This document shows positions 1-8,279 of a DNA stretch of 64,000 nt, in pieces. A program made the position numbers and the translations under genes. The stretch lies in NCBI RefSeq assembly GCF_000821085.1, contig NZ_CCXR01000001.1, forward strand, positions 1,447,001 through 1,511,000. The letters are read 5' to 3'. Positions within the stretch are counted from its first letter, which is position 1; every line of letters starts with the position of its first letter. The stretch is from Bacillus sp. B-jedd (GTDB taxonomy: Bacteria; Bacillota; Bacilli; Bacillales; Cytobacillaceae). The notes under the pieces were generated by a model that worked only from the letters and a program-made list of their open reading frames with translations, did not search any database and was not told the DNA's origin.

Positions 1-1
1 G

Positions 2-706
2 GGAGATAAGGAACTGCCTTACTTGAATCTTCCAAAAGAGATGAATCCATTCCTCGGGTATAGGGCAATCCGGCTGTGTCTTGATCAGAAAGAAATTTTC
101 CGCACACAACTGCGTGCCTTACTGAGAGCCAGCTCTTATGGCAATTTGAAAATAATGTTCCCAATGATTGCCACTTTGAATGAATTCCGTGAAGCTAAAG
201 GGATTTTGGAGGAAGAAAAAACAAAGTTAGTTAGTGAAGGCATTACGGTCTCCGAAAAAATTGAAGTCGGCATCATGGTGGAAATACCATCAACTGCTGT
301 TCTGGCAGATCAATTTGCAAAAGAAGTTGATTTCTTCAGCATCGGAACAAATGATATGATCCAGTATACAATGGCAGCTGACAGGATGAACGAACGTGTA
401 TCCTATTTGTATCAGCCATACAACCCATCGATCCTGCGGCTTGTCAAGATGGTCATTGATGCTGCGCATGCAGAAGGAAAATGGGCAGGCATGTGCGGGG
501 AGATGGCGGGTGACGTTACAGCTATTCCTTTGCTTGTAGGACTTGGGCTGGATGAGTTTTCAATGAGTGCGACTTCCATTTTACGCGCCCGTTCACTTAT
601 GAAAAAGCTGAAGAAGTCAGAGATGGAAGAATTGGCTGCGAGCGCTCTATTAATGGGCACCGTAGAAGAAGTAATGGAAGCTGTAAAGAATGTAACGGAA
701 CTGTAA
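2..706 (+). CDS. ptsI: PTS enzyme I (phosphoenolpyruvate-protein phosphotransferase), 3' part
   Basis: Enzyme I takes phosphate from phosphoenolpyruvate and passes it to HPr, the first step of all PTS sugar uptake, in the cytoplasm. Only the C-terminal 234 codons are in the window; the reading frame is open from base 2, so the gene enters from the left and the N-terminal phosphohistidine domain is not visible. The visible part is the PEP-binding TIM barrel: the segment reading [10 protein letters not shown], the block [20 protein letters not shown] and the motif GMCGEMAGD, whose Cys is the family's catalytic acid. A strong terminator follows at 817, so this is the last gene of its operon (ptsHI in relatives). 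The call is very secure; the true start lies outside. Confidence 0.97.
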   Translation, partial: GDKELPYLNLPKEMNPFLGYRAIRLCLDQKEIFRTQLRALLRASSYGNLKIMFPMIATLNEFREAKGILEEEKTKLVSEGITVSEKIEVGIMVEIPSTAVLADQFAKEVDFFSIGTNDMIQYTMAADRMNERVSYLYQPYNPSILRLVKMVIDAAHAEGKWAGMCGEMAGDVTAIPLLVGLGLDEFSMSATSILRARSLMKKLKKSEMEELAASALLMGTVEEVMEAVKNVTEL

Positions 707-816
707 TAAGATTGAAATATAAAAATAGGTTTTACCTACGACAGTGCGGGTAAATGAGTACCAAGCAACAAGTTTGATTTAGTGTAAGCTAATCATTCTC
801 ATTTTCCCCCTTTTTG

Positions 817-846
817 CCGGCTGCGGAAGCAGCCGGATTTTTTTTG
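817..846 (+). terminator. Intrinsic terminator after ptsI
   Basis: Perfect 8-bp stem CCGGCTGC / GCAGCCGG (817-824, 829-836) with loop GGAA, followed by a run of T from 838. It ends the ptsI transcript. Confidence 0.85.
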
Positions 847-1005
847 CCTTTGGGTTTGAAACCTGGGAAGCCTTTCCCAAGATATGTAGGTGAAAATCTG
901 GATAAGTATGGTTAATAAGGAAATTCCTTTTCACTGTCATTGTGTTTACAAATGGCAGGGAAGGGGAAGTTTTTTTATGTAGGCAATTTTAAGGAGGTTA
1001 ATAAA
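847..1005. other. Gene-free gap after the ptsI terminator
   Basis: Together with 707-816 this leaves about 300 bases between ptsI and the next small gene. Apart from the terminator at 817-846 I see no credible ORF, RNA or convincing promoter; the ribosome binding site of the next gene sits at its right edge. Confidence 0.4.
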
Positions 1006-1149
1006 GTGGATAGGAAAAAAATGCTTTTGACAACTGTTGCGCTTGGTGCTGCATATTTAATGAGAAATAAAGATTCACGTGAAAAATTGAAGAATCAAAT
1101 GCAATCAATGGGTAACTCGAAACAAAAGAATAAACCAGATACAATTTAA
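1006..1149 (+). CDS. Small hypothetical protein, 47 aa
   Basis: A 47-residue ORF beginning with GTG at 1006, chosen because AAGGAGG at 991-997 sits 8 bases upstream; the longer reading from 940 has no ribosome binding site. The sequence begins VDRKKMLLTTVALGAAYLM, a short apolar stretch that could be a single membrane helix, followed by a highly charged tail rich in Lys, Asn and Gln. The layout (short helix, then basic tail) resembles small Bacillus YtxH-like or DUF3918-like peptides, but I cannot assign it to a family. It stands alone between two terminators, which supports an independent transcription unit. Function unknown. Confidence 0.7.
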   Translation: MDRKKMLLTTVALGAAYLMRNKDSREKLKNQMQSMGNSKQKNKPDTI

Positions 1150-1151
1150 AC

Positions 1152-1178
1152 AAAAACCCCCTCGTTGGGGTTTTTTTG
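1152..1178 (+). terminator. Intrinsic terminator after the 47-aa gene
   Basis: AAAACCCC / GGGGTTTT stem around a short loop, followed by seven T at 1171-1177, immediately after the stop codon of the small gene. Confidence 0.75.
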
Positions 1179-1243
1179 TTGTTGAAGGCTTGTTTATGAC
1201 GTCCTCCTTTTGGAAAAGGTAGAAAGAAAAGGAGTGATAGGGA

Positions 1244-1717
1244 ATGATCAGCATCGTCAGAAGGCCCTGGTTGATGGCAGGGATAGTTACAATCCTTTTC
1301 TTTCTGGCCGGATGCGGCCTCTTTGCCGATAAAGACTTGATTGCTGACCGTTATGCGGAGGCGCATTTAACGAACAATAATGAACTGCAGTTCCGGTTTA
1401 AAATCCAGGATAAGCTTTTGCAAGGTCAGGACATGTACAAAATTAGAATCCTGATCCATAATCCTAAATTAGCGGAAGCCTTGGGAACCGAAGAAATCAT
1501 CTATGGGGAAGAGCAGGTAGTAAATGGAGAATTCCTTGAGGTTAAAAAGAAAGGGGATAACTACATCTCCATGGAACCTCTTCCGCTTCTTTTGGACTTG
1601 CATATTGCCGAGCTGGAAAAAATGATTGCCGCAGAAAATGCTGTTTCTATTGAACTGTACAACGAAGAGCAAGTTTTCGGACGGGCATACTTGACTAATT
1701 TTTCCTCAAGTATGTAG
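1244..1717 (+). CDS. Predicted lipoprotein of unknown function, 157 aa
   Basis: The ORF starts at ATG 1244 behind an AAGGAGTG ribosome binding site. Residues 1-23 form a typical lipoprotein signal peptide: two Arg, then an apolar stretch, then the lipobox LAGC with the lipidated Cys at 24. The mature part of about 134 residues is acidic and soluble-looking, with no transmembrane helix and no motif I recognise; the composition suggests a beta-rich extracytoplasmic domain. It is a single gene flanked by terminators at 1152 and 1779. Surface anchoring is a firm prediction; I give no function. Confidence 0.75.
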   Translation: MISIVRRPWLMAGIVTILFFLAGCGLFADKDLIADRYAEAHLTNNNELQFRFKIQDKLLQGQDMYKIRILIHNPKLAEALGTEEIIYGEEQVVNGEFLEVKKKGDNYISMEPLPLLLDLHIAELEKMIAAENAVSIELYNEEQVFGRAYLTNFSSSM

Positions 1718-1778
1718 AGTTAAAAAGGTGTGATTTGGACATACTTCATACTGTGCATGATTTGGAGATTGCGCACAA

Positions 1779-1808
1779 ACCCGGGGCACGGCCCGGGTCT
1801 TTTTTTTT
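1779..1808 (+). terminator. Intrinsic terminator after the lipoprotein gene
   Basis: ACCCGGG (1779-1785) pairs with CCCGGGT (1792-1798) around a 6-base loop, followed by a T-rich run to 1808. Confidence 0.8.
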
Positions 1809-1877
1809 GCCCCAAAGCCATTCTCGCCGCGATATTCTGCTAAAATGGAAGATATTACGGGTTAGGAGGTTGTGGAC

Positions 1878-2756
1878 ATGTTTACATCTGAGAATACTTC
1901 GGTTTCTTTTATAGGAACAGGGGTGATGGGTAAAAGCATGGCGGGTCATTTACTAAGCGCCGGATTCAGAGTAACAGTTTATACGAGGACCAAGGAAAAG
2001 GCTGAAAGTCTTTTGGAAAAAGGTGCTGAATGGGCAGAAACACCCGCCGATGCCGCTCAGAAGGCAAATGTCATATTTACGATGGTTGGCTATCCAAATG
2101 ATGTGGAGGAAGTATATTTTGGGGAACAGGGGCTGTTTGATAACGCCAAAGAAGGAACATATTTTATTGATATGACAACTTCTACTCCAACACTGGCAAA
2201 AAAGTTATATGACGAAGCAAAGAGCCGGGGAATGCATTCGATTGACGCTCCAGTATCAGGAGGAGATATCGGCGCACGGGAGGCGAGGCTCGCAGTTATG
2301 GCAGGCGGGGATGAAGAGGATTTTAAGGCTGTTCTCCCTCTGCTTGAGAAGCTTGGGACTAATATCGTTTACCAGGGAAAAGCGGGTTCCGGCCAGCATA
2401 CGAAAATGTGTAATCAGATTGCTATTGCTTCCAATATGTTGGGCGTATCAGAGGCGATTGTTTATGCTGAAAAAGCAGGCCTTGATCCGGAAACTGTTTT
2501 AAAGAGCATCTCAACAGGAGCTGCTGGCAGCTGGTCATTGACTAACCTCGCTCCCAGAATGATAAACGGAGATTTCGAACCGGGTTTTTACATAAAACAT
2601 TTTATCAAGGATATGAAAATTGCCCTTGAAGAAGCCGAGAAAATGGGAATGGACGCACCAGGCTTGTCCCTTTCCAAATCCCTTTACGAGCAGTTGGCTC
2701 AAAAGGGAGAAGAAAACAGCGGCACACAGGCCATTTATAAATACTGGCAAAAATAA
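1878..2756 (+). CDS. ykwC: NAD(P)-dependent beta-hydroxyacid dehydrogenase (3-hydroxyisobutyrate dehydrogenase family)
   Basis: Oxidoreductase of the 3-hydroxyisobutyrate / 6-phosphogluconate dehydrogenase superfamily; the exact substrate cannot be read from sequence. I place the start at ATG 1878 because TAGGAGGT at 1863-1870 is correctly spaced for it and too close to the GTG at 1872; this gives 292 aa. Features: N-terminal Rossmann fold with GTGVMG at 13-18, the substrate-binding signature DAPVSGG at 123-129, and the catalytic Lys at 176 in GQHTKMCNQ, followed by the all-helical C-terminal domain. All key residues are present. It lies near ptsI and patA as ykwC does in B. subtilis. It converges on patA with a shared terminator. 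Confidence 0.9.
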   Translation: MFTSENTSVSFIGTGVMGKSMAGHLLSAGFRVTVYTRTKEKAESLLEKGAEWAETPADAAQKANVIFTMVGYPNDVEEVYFGEQGLFDNAKEGTYFIDMTTSTPTLAKKLYDEAKSRGMHSIDAPVSGGDIGAREARLAVMAGGDEEDFKAVLPLLEKLGTNIVYQGKAGSGQHTKMCNQIAIASNMLGVSEAIVYAEKAGLDPETVLKSISTGAAGSWSLTNLAPRMINGDFEPGFYIKHFIKDMKIALEEAEKMGMDAPGLSLSKSLYEQLAQKGEENSGTQAIYKYWQK

Positions 2757-2761
2757 AAGGT

Positions 2762-2801
2762 ATAAATAACGCCCCCGCAAAAAAGCGGGGGCGTTATTTA
2801 T
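2762..2801. terminator. Bidirectional terminator between ykwC and patA
   Basis: A perfect 17-bp inverted repeat (2762-2778 with 2785-2801) around six A, T-rich on both outer sides. It overlaps the stop codon of the convergent patA gene and can serve both genes. Confidence 0.88.
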
Positions 2802-3943
2802 GTTAAATATGATTCCAGCCTATCTAGGCCTTCTTTTAAGGTTTCCATTGAATAAGCGAAGGAGAGGCGGAAATATCCTTCTCCATAATTCGAAAATGCG
2901 CTGCCAGGAACAACGGCCACCTTTGCTTTATTGACAAGATCAAGCGCAAAATCAAAAGAATTCAATTCCGAACTTTCGGGTATTTTCACAAAAAAGTAGA
3001 ATGCGCCATCGGGCTTTATCGCATTCAACCCCATAGCATCCAATCTTTCATGGACGTAATCCCGCCTTGCCTCGTATTCCTCTTTCATCGGCAAGGCATC
3101 ATCAATACCGGCAGTCAATGCTTCAGCCGCCGCAACCTGGGCAATGGAGTTGGCACAAGTAACATTATACTGATGAACTTTCAGAATGTGGCGGGCAAGA
3201 TTTTCCGGTGCAAACAGCAGTCCGATCCGCCAGCCGGTCATAGAATGGGATTTGGACAGACCATTTATGACAATTGTTTGTTCTTTTAGGAATGAGCCAA
3301 TCGAAACATGGGGTTTTCCAAAGGACAACTCGCTGTAAATTTCATCGGCAAGGACGATTATTTCTTTGCCCCTAAGCATTTCAGCAATATCCTTCAACTC
3401 TTCCTCCGACAGGCTGGCGCCTGTAGGATTCGAAGGATAGGGGAGAACAACACAGCGGGTTTTTGCGCTCAAATATCTTTTTATGATTGAAGCGGTAAAT
3501 CTGAAGCCGTTTTCCCTTATGTCGGCATAGACAGGCTTAGCACCACACATTTTGATAATTGGCTCATAGCCCGGATACACCGGCCCCGGAAGAATGACTT
3601 CGCAGCCTTCATCAAGTATGGTCCGGAATGAAATATCAATGGCTTCACTGGCACCGGTTGTTACGATGACTTCTGATTCCGGGTCATACCCGAGACCATA
3701 TTTCTTCTTTACAAAATTGGCTGCCGCCTTTCTTGTTTCAAGGAGGCCAGCATTATGGGTATAGACTGTTTTATTCTCTTGGATTGCTCTAATGGCGGCT
3801 TCCTTGACATGCCTAGGGGTAGGGAAATCCGGCTGGCCAATTGTTAATGAAATGATGCCATCCATTCCGGCAACCATATTAAAAAACTTCCTGATCCCGG
3901 AAATTTCTATATCCTTCACCCTGCTGTTAACCAAATAATCCAA
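2798..3943 (-). CDS. patA: PLP-dependent aminotransferase PatA (N-acetyl-LL-diaminopimelate aminotransferase)
   Basis: Class I/II aminotransferase, 381 aa. In Bacillus, PatA is assigned to the acetylase branch of diaminopimelate/lysine synthesis, acting between DapH and DapL, both encoded at 17-19 kb here. Fold-type I signatures are present: PSNPTGASLS (PLP pocket Asn), LADEIY (Asp), and GLSKSHSMTGWRIG with the Schiff-base Lys at residue 231. The start is TTG at 3943, preceded on its strand by AGAGGCGG seven bases upstream. The gene is alone on the minus strand. Sequence cannot exclude another amino acid substrate, but position and similarity favour PatA. Confidence 0.88.
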   Translation of the reverse strand: MDYLVNSRVKDIEISGIRKFFNMVAGMDGIISLTIGQPDFPTPRHVKEAAIRAIQENKTVYTHNAGLLETRKAAANFVKKKYGLGYDPESEVIVTTGASEAIDISFRTILDEGCEVILPGPVYPGYEPIIKMCGAKPVYADIRENGFRFTASIIKRYLSAKTRCVVLPYPSNPTGASLSEEELKDIAEMLRGKEIIVLADEIYSELSFGKPHVSIGSFLKEQTIVINGLSKSHSMTGWRIGLLFAPENLARHILKVHQYNVTCANSIAQVAAAEALTAGIDDALPMKEEYEARRDYVHERLDAMGLNAIKPDGAFYFFVKIPESSELNSFDFALDLVNKAKVAVVPGSAFSNYGEGYFRLSFAYSMETLKEGLDRLESYLT

Positions 3944-4232
3944 ATTGATAACCGCCTCTCTAAATCAATTGCTCATCATTCATATTCTAACATGTTACAG
4001 GAAAACCATTAAAAGTTGCAATCTCCATAAAAGCCGGATTGGAAAATATTCGAAATATTTGTAAAAAATAAAATCAAATAATGATATACTAAAATAAGCC
4101 GAAAAGATTGCTAAAGCAGCCATATGGCAGATTTTTTATGGTGTGCAACATTCCGGCTATCGGCAAGCGTTTGCGGCAACCGTATCTCAGTTATTGCAAA
4201 CGAACCAGAATTAAAAGATTGGAGATGAAGCG
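3944..4232. other. Divergent intergenic region with a leader hairpin before the UMF1-type transporter
   Basis: 289 bases between patA (-) and the transporter (+). CGTTTGC at 4168-4174 can pair with GCAAACG at 4196-4202 just before the transporter's ribosome binding site (GGAGATGAAG). A TATACT around 4085 could be a -10 element but I find no -35 at correct spacing. I see no gene here. Confidence 0.35.
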
Positions 4233-5552
4233 ATGGGACAAACAGAAACAGCAGGAAAAAATACTCCTGCACCGGCTTTGAACAGGTCCGGATGGAAGCT
4301 GTATTTTACACTGCCCATATTTTCCTGGGCGTTATATGATTTTGCCAATACGATATTTTCCTCGAATATCAATACAATTTTTTTCCCTTTTTATATGACA
4401 GAGGCTATAGGAAATAATGAAGTTTTAAATCAGATTGCTAGTACGTTCGTTTCATATTCTAATGCCATCGCAAGTTTTTTCCTTGTCATATTTTCACCCC
4501 TATATGGAGTCATGATTGACAGGACAGGGCAAAAAAAGAAGTACATTGTGATTTTTACAATTATTGCAGCCCTTGCGACGATTCTTATGGGGGTCTTTGG
4601 GGGCGCAGACTTTTCCGGAAAATGGTTTGGAATGCCGATTCCGCTAGTCTCAGTTTTGATCCTTTTTATCATAGCCAAGTTTTTTTACCATTCAAGTCTT
4701 GTATTTTATGATGCGATGATTTCGGACTTAGGAACAAAGCAGGAAATACCGCTTATTTCAGGATTCGGGGTTGCTGTAGGCTATATAGGGACGCTTGTGG
4801 GGCTTGCCGTTTATCCTTTTGTCGGTAACGATGGCTTCCATGAAGCTTTTATCCCGACAGGAATTATGTTCTTCGTCTTCTCTTTGCCATTATTCTTTTT
4901 TATCAAAGATAAGCCTTTCCCTTCGCCGAAAAAAGAACCTTTTTTGACAGGATACAAGGAAATTATCGTTACGTTCAAGGAAATGCGGGCCCATAAAAAT
5001 ATTTTTACTTTTATGATTGCCTACTTTTTCCTTAATGACTCGATTGCAACAACGATTGCGATGATGGCCGTATACGCAAAAACTATTGTTGGCTTCTCTA
5101 CCGGACAGTTTATATTGCTTTACCTTGTATCGACAGTATCGAGCATCATCGGTTCTTTCATATTCGGTTATGTAACGAAAAAAAGGGGAGCGAGAAAAGC
5201 GGTATACTATGTGGGAATCCTTTTATTGGTTGCACTTGTGATTGCGACCCTGGCAGTAAACGGGGCGATGTTCTGGATTGCCGGCAGTATGTTTGGGGTT
5301 GCGCTCGGTTCGATGTGGGTTACAACACGGACTTATATTGTAGATCTGACACCTGAAAACAAGCGTGGGCAATTTTTTGGCCTTTTCGCTTTTTCAGGTA
5401 AAGTCTCTTCCATTATTGGCCCTCTTTTGTACGGGAGCATTACGCTTGCTTTTGCTGATTATGGGAATATTGCCAGCAGGATGGCTCTTGGTTCACTCAT
5501 TATTCTCACAGTTATCGGACTCTTGGTACACAGGAGGATCAAAGAGGATTAA
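4233..5552 (+). CDS. MFS transporter of the Atg22/UMF1 type
   Basis: Integral membrane transporter of 439 aa with about 12 predicted helices. The early segment SWALYDFANTIFSSNI is characteristic of the Atg22 / UMF1 branch of the major facilitator superfamily, and a loop reading MIDRTGQKKKY matches the MFS cytoplasmic loop 2-3 signature. Substrates of bacterial members are poorly known; the eukaryotic relative exports amino acids from the vacuole, which should not be transferred directly. Start ATG 4233 has GGAGATGAAG upstream. It is monocistronic, with its own leader and a terminator at 5558. Family secure, substrate unknown. Confidence 0.85.
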   Translation: MGQTETAGKNTPAPALNRSGWKLYFTLPIFSWALYDFANTIFSSNINTIFFPFYMTEAIGNNEVLNQIASTFVSYSNAIASFFLVIFSPLYGVMIDRTGQKKKYIVIFTIIAALATILMGVFGGADFSGKWFGMPIPLVSVLILFIIAKFFYHSSLVFYDAMISDLGTKQEIPLISGFGVAVGYIGTLVGLAVYPFVGNDGFHEAFIPTGIMFFVFSLPLFFFIKDKPFPSPKKEPFLTGYKEIIVTFKEMRAHKNIFTFMIAYFFLNDSIATTIAMMAVYAKTIVGFSTGQFILLYLVSTVSSIIGSFIFGYVTKKRGARKAVYYVGILLLVALVIATLAVNGAMFWIAGSMFGVALGSMWVTTRTYIVDLTPENKRGQFFGLFAFSGKVSSIIGPLLYGSITLAFADYGNIASRMALGSLIILTVIGLLVHRRIKED

Positions 5553-5557
5553 AGATA

Positions 5558-5586
5558 GAAAAGCCGGGGATTTTCCCGGCTTTTTC
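5558..5586. terminator. Terminator between the UMF1-type gene and ykyB
   Basis: GAAAAGCCGGG pairs with CCCGGCTTTT around GATTTT; T-rich on both sides, so it probably serves both convergent genes. Confidence 0.8.
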
Positions 5587-5593
5587 TTTCAAC

Positions 5594-6055
5594 TTAATAG
5601 CTTTCGCCAAGTCTTTTAAAAACAGGCTTCTGGTATGTTCCTCTTCCGTGTGGTGGCTGCTGTTGCTCTTTTACTCCGGTGTAGGATATTAGAATGGATT
5701 TCGCCTTAGAAAGGGAAAGGGCCGCTTTTGGATTTCTTGTCAGCCCGTCAAGGGAGCCTAGATGGGGCAGTTCGGAAAAGTCTTTTTTTTCCGGAGGGAT
5801 GTGGAACGTGTAATCTCCGCATTTAACCAGGACATCAGATTGCTGCCTGCTGTTTTTCGGGTTATTAGAAAAATGCAGGCCGAGTTTTTTTGCTTTGCCC
5901 TCAAGGAGCAGCTTTTTTAATGCTTCATGCTTAAGGTGATACAGGAATTTTGGATTGGGAGCCGTTTTCGCATGCCGATTGACAATATAAATAGCTTGGG
6001 AGAGGTTATTCACTGAAAATTGTTCAATAGAAGGTTGGGGGTATTTGCTGTTCAA
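5594..6055 (-). CDS. ykyB: YkyB-family protein
   Basis: Cytoplasmic protein of 153 aa matching the Bacillus YkyB family in length and sequence (for example the region VNNLSQAIYIVNRHAKTAPN near the N-terminus and a basic, Lys-rich middle). No function is established that I know of. The start is TTG 6055 with AAAGGAGAC upstream on the minus strand; no closer ATG exists. No signal peptide or membrane segment. It sits beside patA as in B. subtilis, where cheV (absent here) lies between them. It ends at the convergent terminator shared with the transporter gene. Confidence 0.88.
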   Translation of the reverse strand: MNSKYPQPSIEQFSVNNLSQAIYIVNRHAKTAPNPKFLYHLKHEALKKLLLEGKAKKLGLHFSNNPKNSRQQSDVLVKCGDYTFHIPPEKKDFSELPHLGSLDGLTRNPKAALSLSKAKSILISYTGVKEQQQPPHGRGTYQKPVFKRLGESY

Positions 6056-6162
6056 GCAAAGTCTCCTTTCATATTAACTATTATTATTACTTTTATTATA
6101 CCCTTTTACCCTCCAAATAGAAACGGTTACCACCATTGAAAAGCGATTAGCTTTCTCGAATT

Positions 6163-6187
6163 AAAAACGCCCTCGAAGGGCGTTTTT
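6163..6187. terminator. Terminator after the MFS exporter gene
   Basis: AAAAACGCCCT / AGGGCGTTTTT with loop CGA. It lies just downstream of the minus-strand exporter gene ending at 6190. Confidence 0.8.
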
Positions 6188-6189
6188 AG

Positions 6190-7446
6190 TTATCCTTTTG
6201 CTTTGGCCATGTGTGTCTGTGACTTAGCTGAACGAAATGATAACACCCCAAAACCCAACTGTGTGGTTAAGACGCCGGCCCAAATTAATACAACAGGAAC
6301 TCCGATCATTTTTGCGAGCATAGCTCCCACTGCCGGAGCTATAAGCATTGAAAACGTCTGAATCGAGGAGGCTGCCGCTGATACTCTGGCCATCATATGG
6401 GAAGGGGTTTGTGACTGGAGTACATATCCATATGGAATGGATTGGCTGGAGCCAAGCAATCCGAGCGCGAAGGCGCCTGCCATCCACCCCCACTGTGCGA
6501 GGCTGAATATCTTCATCCCTCCCAGCCCAATTCCCACGATCAGCAGGCCACTGACCAAGGAAGAGAAGGCCATTAATTGGACAGGGCGACTTTTCCACCC
6601 AGTCCAGCTTCCTAAAAGGAGTGAACCGGCCACACTCCCAACGCCTACTGCGCTGACCAAAAGCCCGAAATCCTCACCATTGAAGCCAATTTCCTTTGCA
6701 ATGAAAACAAAAAGCCCATCATATAGGAAGATGATAAAAAAAGCTGCTGCGGACAGGATAACGGAGATCTTTAACAAAGGCATATCGAAAATATGCTGGA
6801 TTCCTTCGTTTAATTGCTTTTTAAAGCTTGCATCTTTAGTCTTGCTTCCATGTTCACCGGTAATTGAATCCTCGACAATTTTAGGAAGCATGAATAAAAA
6901 CAGAAGCCCGATTAAAAAACCTCCCATTTCAAATAAAAATGGGCTTTTTACGCCAAAGAAGGAAATGATGGCCGCGCCTAGAGCCGGACCAATGATTTTC
7001 GTTGAGTTTACAGATAACTGGCTTAACGTTACTGCCTGAGGCAGCTCATGTTCCGGTACGACAGAACGGATTGTGCTTTGTCTGGCGGGATCATATAACG
7101 CAGCTGCCGTTCCTTTAAGCAAGACGAATAGAAGCAGAATGAAGAAATTAGGAGAAAAATAAAGGCCCGCTACGAAAAAGAACTTTAAGACCAGACTGGT
7201 AATCATCACAGCTTTCTTGGGCAATCTTTCAACAAACACTCCTGCAAAAGGACCGATGATAACCCATGGAAGGCCCATTGCAATAATTACAGACGCAATG
7301 GCTCCTTCACCCAGGCCCCAATGATAGGCGACCACTACCTGAATTGCGATGAAATCAAGCCAATTGCCAAGATCCGAGAAAACCTGGGCACCAAAAAGAG
7401 ATCGGAAAGACCTGTTTTTTAAAACAGCAAAAATATTATTTTTCAT
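6190..7446 (-). CDS. MFS exporter (MFS_3 / macrolide-efflux-like)
   Basis: Membrane protein of 418 aa with about 12 helices. The N-terminus (FRSLFGAQVFSDLGNWLD) and the loop FVERLPKKAVM resemble the MFS_3 group that includes macrolide and enterobactin exporters; the substrate cannot be told. Its start overlaps the end of the padR-type gene by 11 bases (stop at 7436), so the two are translationally coupled in one minus-strand operon. This layout, a PadR repressor followed by an exporter, is common for drug-inducible efflux systems. Regulation by the upstream PadR protein is inferred from the operon and the operator-like repeats at 8063-8092. Confidence 0.85.
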   Translation of the reverse strand: MKNNIFAVLKNRSFRSLFGAQVFSDLGNWLDFIAIQVVVAYHWGLGEGAIASVIIAMGLPWVIIGPFAGVFVERLPKKAVMITSLVLKFFFVAGLYFSPNFFILLLFVLLKGTAAALYDPARQSTIRSVVPEHELPQAVTLSQLSVNSTKIIGPALGAAIISFFGVKSPFLFEMGGFLIGLLFLFMLPKIVEDSITGEHGSKTKDASFKKQLNEGIQHIFDMPLLKISVILSAAAFFIIFLYDGLFVFIAKEIGFNGEDFGLLVSAVGVGSVAGSLLLGSWTGWKSRPVQLMAFSSLVSGLLIVGIGLGGMKIFSLAQWGWMAGAFALGLLGSSQSIPYGYVLQSQTPSHMMARVSAAASSIQTFSMLIAPAVGAMLAKMIGVPVVLIWAGVLTTQLGFGVLSFRSAKSQTHMAKAKG

Positions 7447-8050
7447 GACTTCGCCCTCTTTTCAGGGCATCCATGCGCCTTTTCCTGATTTTTTCCGCCA
7501 TGCCGTCAGGGTCTTGGGCTTCCGGTAAGTCACCTTTCTTCAACAGTGATATTGTCTTGTCAATCCAGTCGATTTCCGATTCTAGCCTCGATTTTGCATG
7601 TTCGATTGCAAGCTTGCCGATTCCGCTTACATAGGAGGATCCATTTTCTGGCCAGCTTTTGACGAAGTGAAGAATTTCAAGGCTTTTCTCCCTGCGGTTT
7701 TCCAAATGCCCGATTAGCCGGTCCGATGCCATTTCATCGTGCCAGGCTGCTATTTTCATAAAGAGTTCATCCTTTATGACAGGATAATCAGGACTTTGCA
7801 AAAGCCAATCGTCAAGTTCTTTCCACCCTTTTGGAGTCAAATCGTAGAGGACTCTCCGTCTGCCTTGCGGATTATTTTCCAATGCTTCTATTAGGCCCGC
7901 CTCTTCCAACTGTTTCAGTTTGGGATAAATACTTCCGTAACTCATTCCCCAAAAGAGCCCGGCTCCCTCATGTTCAAACTCTGCTTTAATATCATATCCA
8001 GAACTTGGTTTAAAGCTAATTACAGCAAGAATTGAGTGCTCGATTGACAT
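7436..8050 (-). CDS. PadR-family transcriptional regulator
   Basis: A 204-aa repressor-type protein. The N-terminal winged helix contains the PadR pattern GYDIKAEFEHEG followed by YGSIYPKLKQLEEAGLIE (recognition helix region); the C-terminal half is the helical Vir_act_alpha_C dimerisation domain. I use ATG 8050 (MSIEHSILA), which has GGAGGTGCGG directly upstream; the longer reading from 8071 lacks a site. PadR proteins usually repress their own operon and release on binding a small hydrophobic compound. The gene is followed by an overlapping MFS exporter gene, so efflux control is likely. The ligand is unknown. Confidence 0.9.
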   Translation of the reverse strand: MSIEHSILAVISFKPSSGYDIKAEFEHEGAGLFWGMSYGSIYPKLKQLEEAGLIEALENNPQGRRRVLYDLTPKGWKELDDWLLQSPDYPVIKDELFMKIAAWHDEMASDRLIGHLENRREKSLEILHFVKSWPENGSSYVSGIGKLAIEHAKSRLESEIDWIDKTISLLKKGDLPEAQDPDGMAEKIRKRRMDALKRGRSHEK

Positions 8051-8062
8051 GTCCGCACCTCC

Positions 8063-8092
8063 ATATATCAATTCAATATATCAATATGATAT
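8063..8092. promoter_or_regulatory. Operator-like repeats upstream of the padR-type gene
   Basis: ATATATCAAT occurs twice as a direct repeat (8063-8072 and 8076-8085), and ATATC-AATAT-GATAT (8078-8092) is a perfect inverted repeat overlapping the second copy. The array sits just upstream of the padR ribosome binding site, where an autoregulatory operator is expected. Binding is inferred. Confidence 0.5.
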
Positions 8093-8279
8093 GTTAAAAT
8101 GAGGAAGAAAACAACACGTTTTCCAATGTATTGGAATATTTTTTTTCGACAATTTCCCTGTTTTGGATAGTCTTATAGTATGATAGAAGAAGAATTATGT
8201 AGAAAAAATACATGATTCAGCAGATGGCCCGGCCTCTGCCTTGTTATTAAAATCTTGCTGCAAGCCGAGGGATGATACT

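Noticed and set aside
6437..7039. 200-codon plus-strand ORF opposite the MFS exporter
   Set aside because: Pro/Lys/Ser-rich antisense shadow of a transporter gene with no ribosome binding site or family resemblance.
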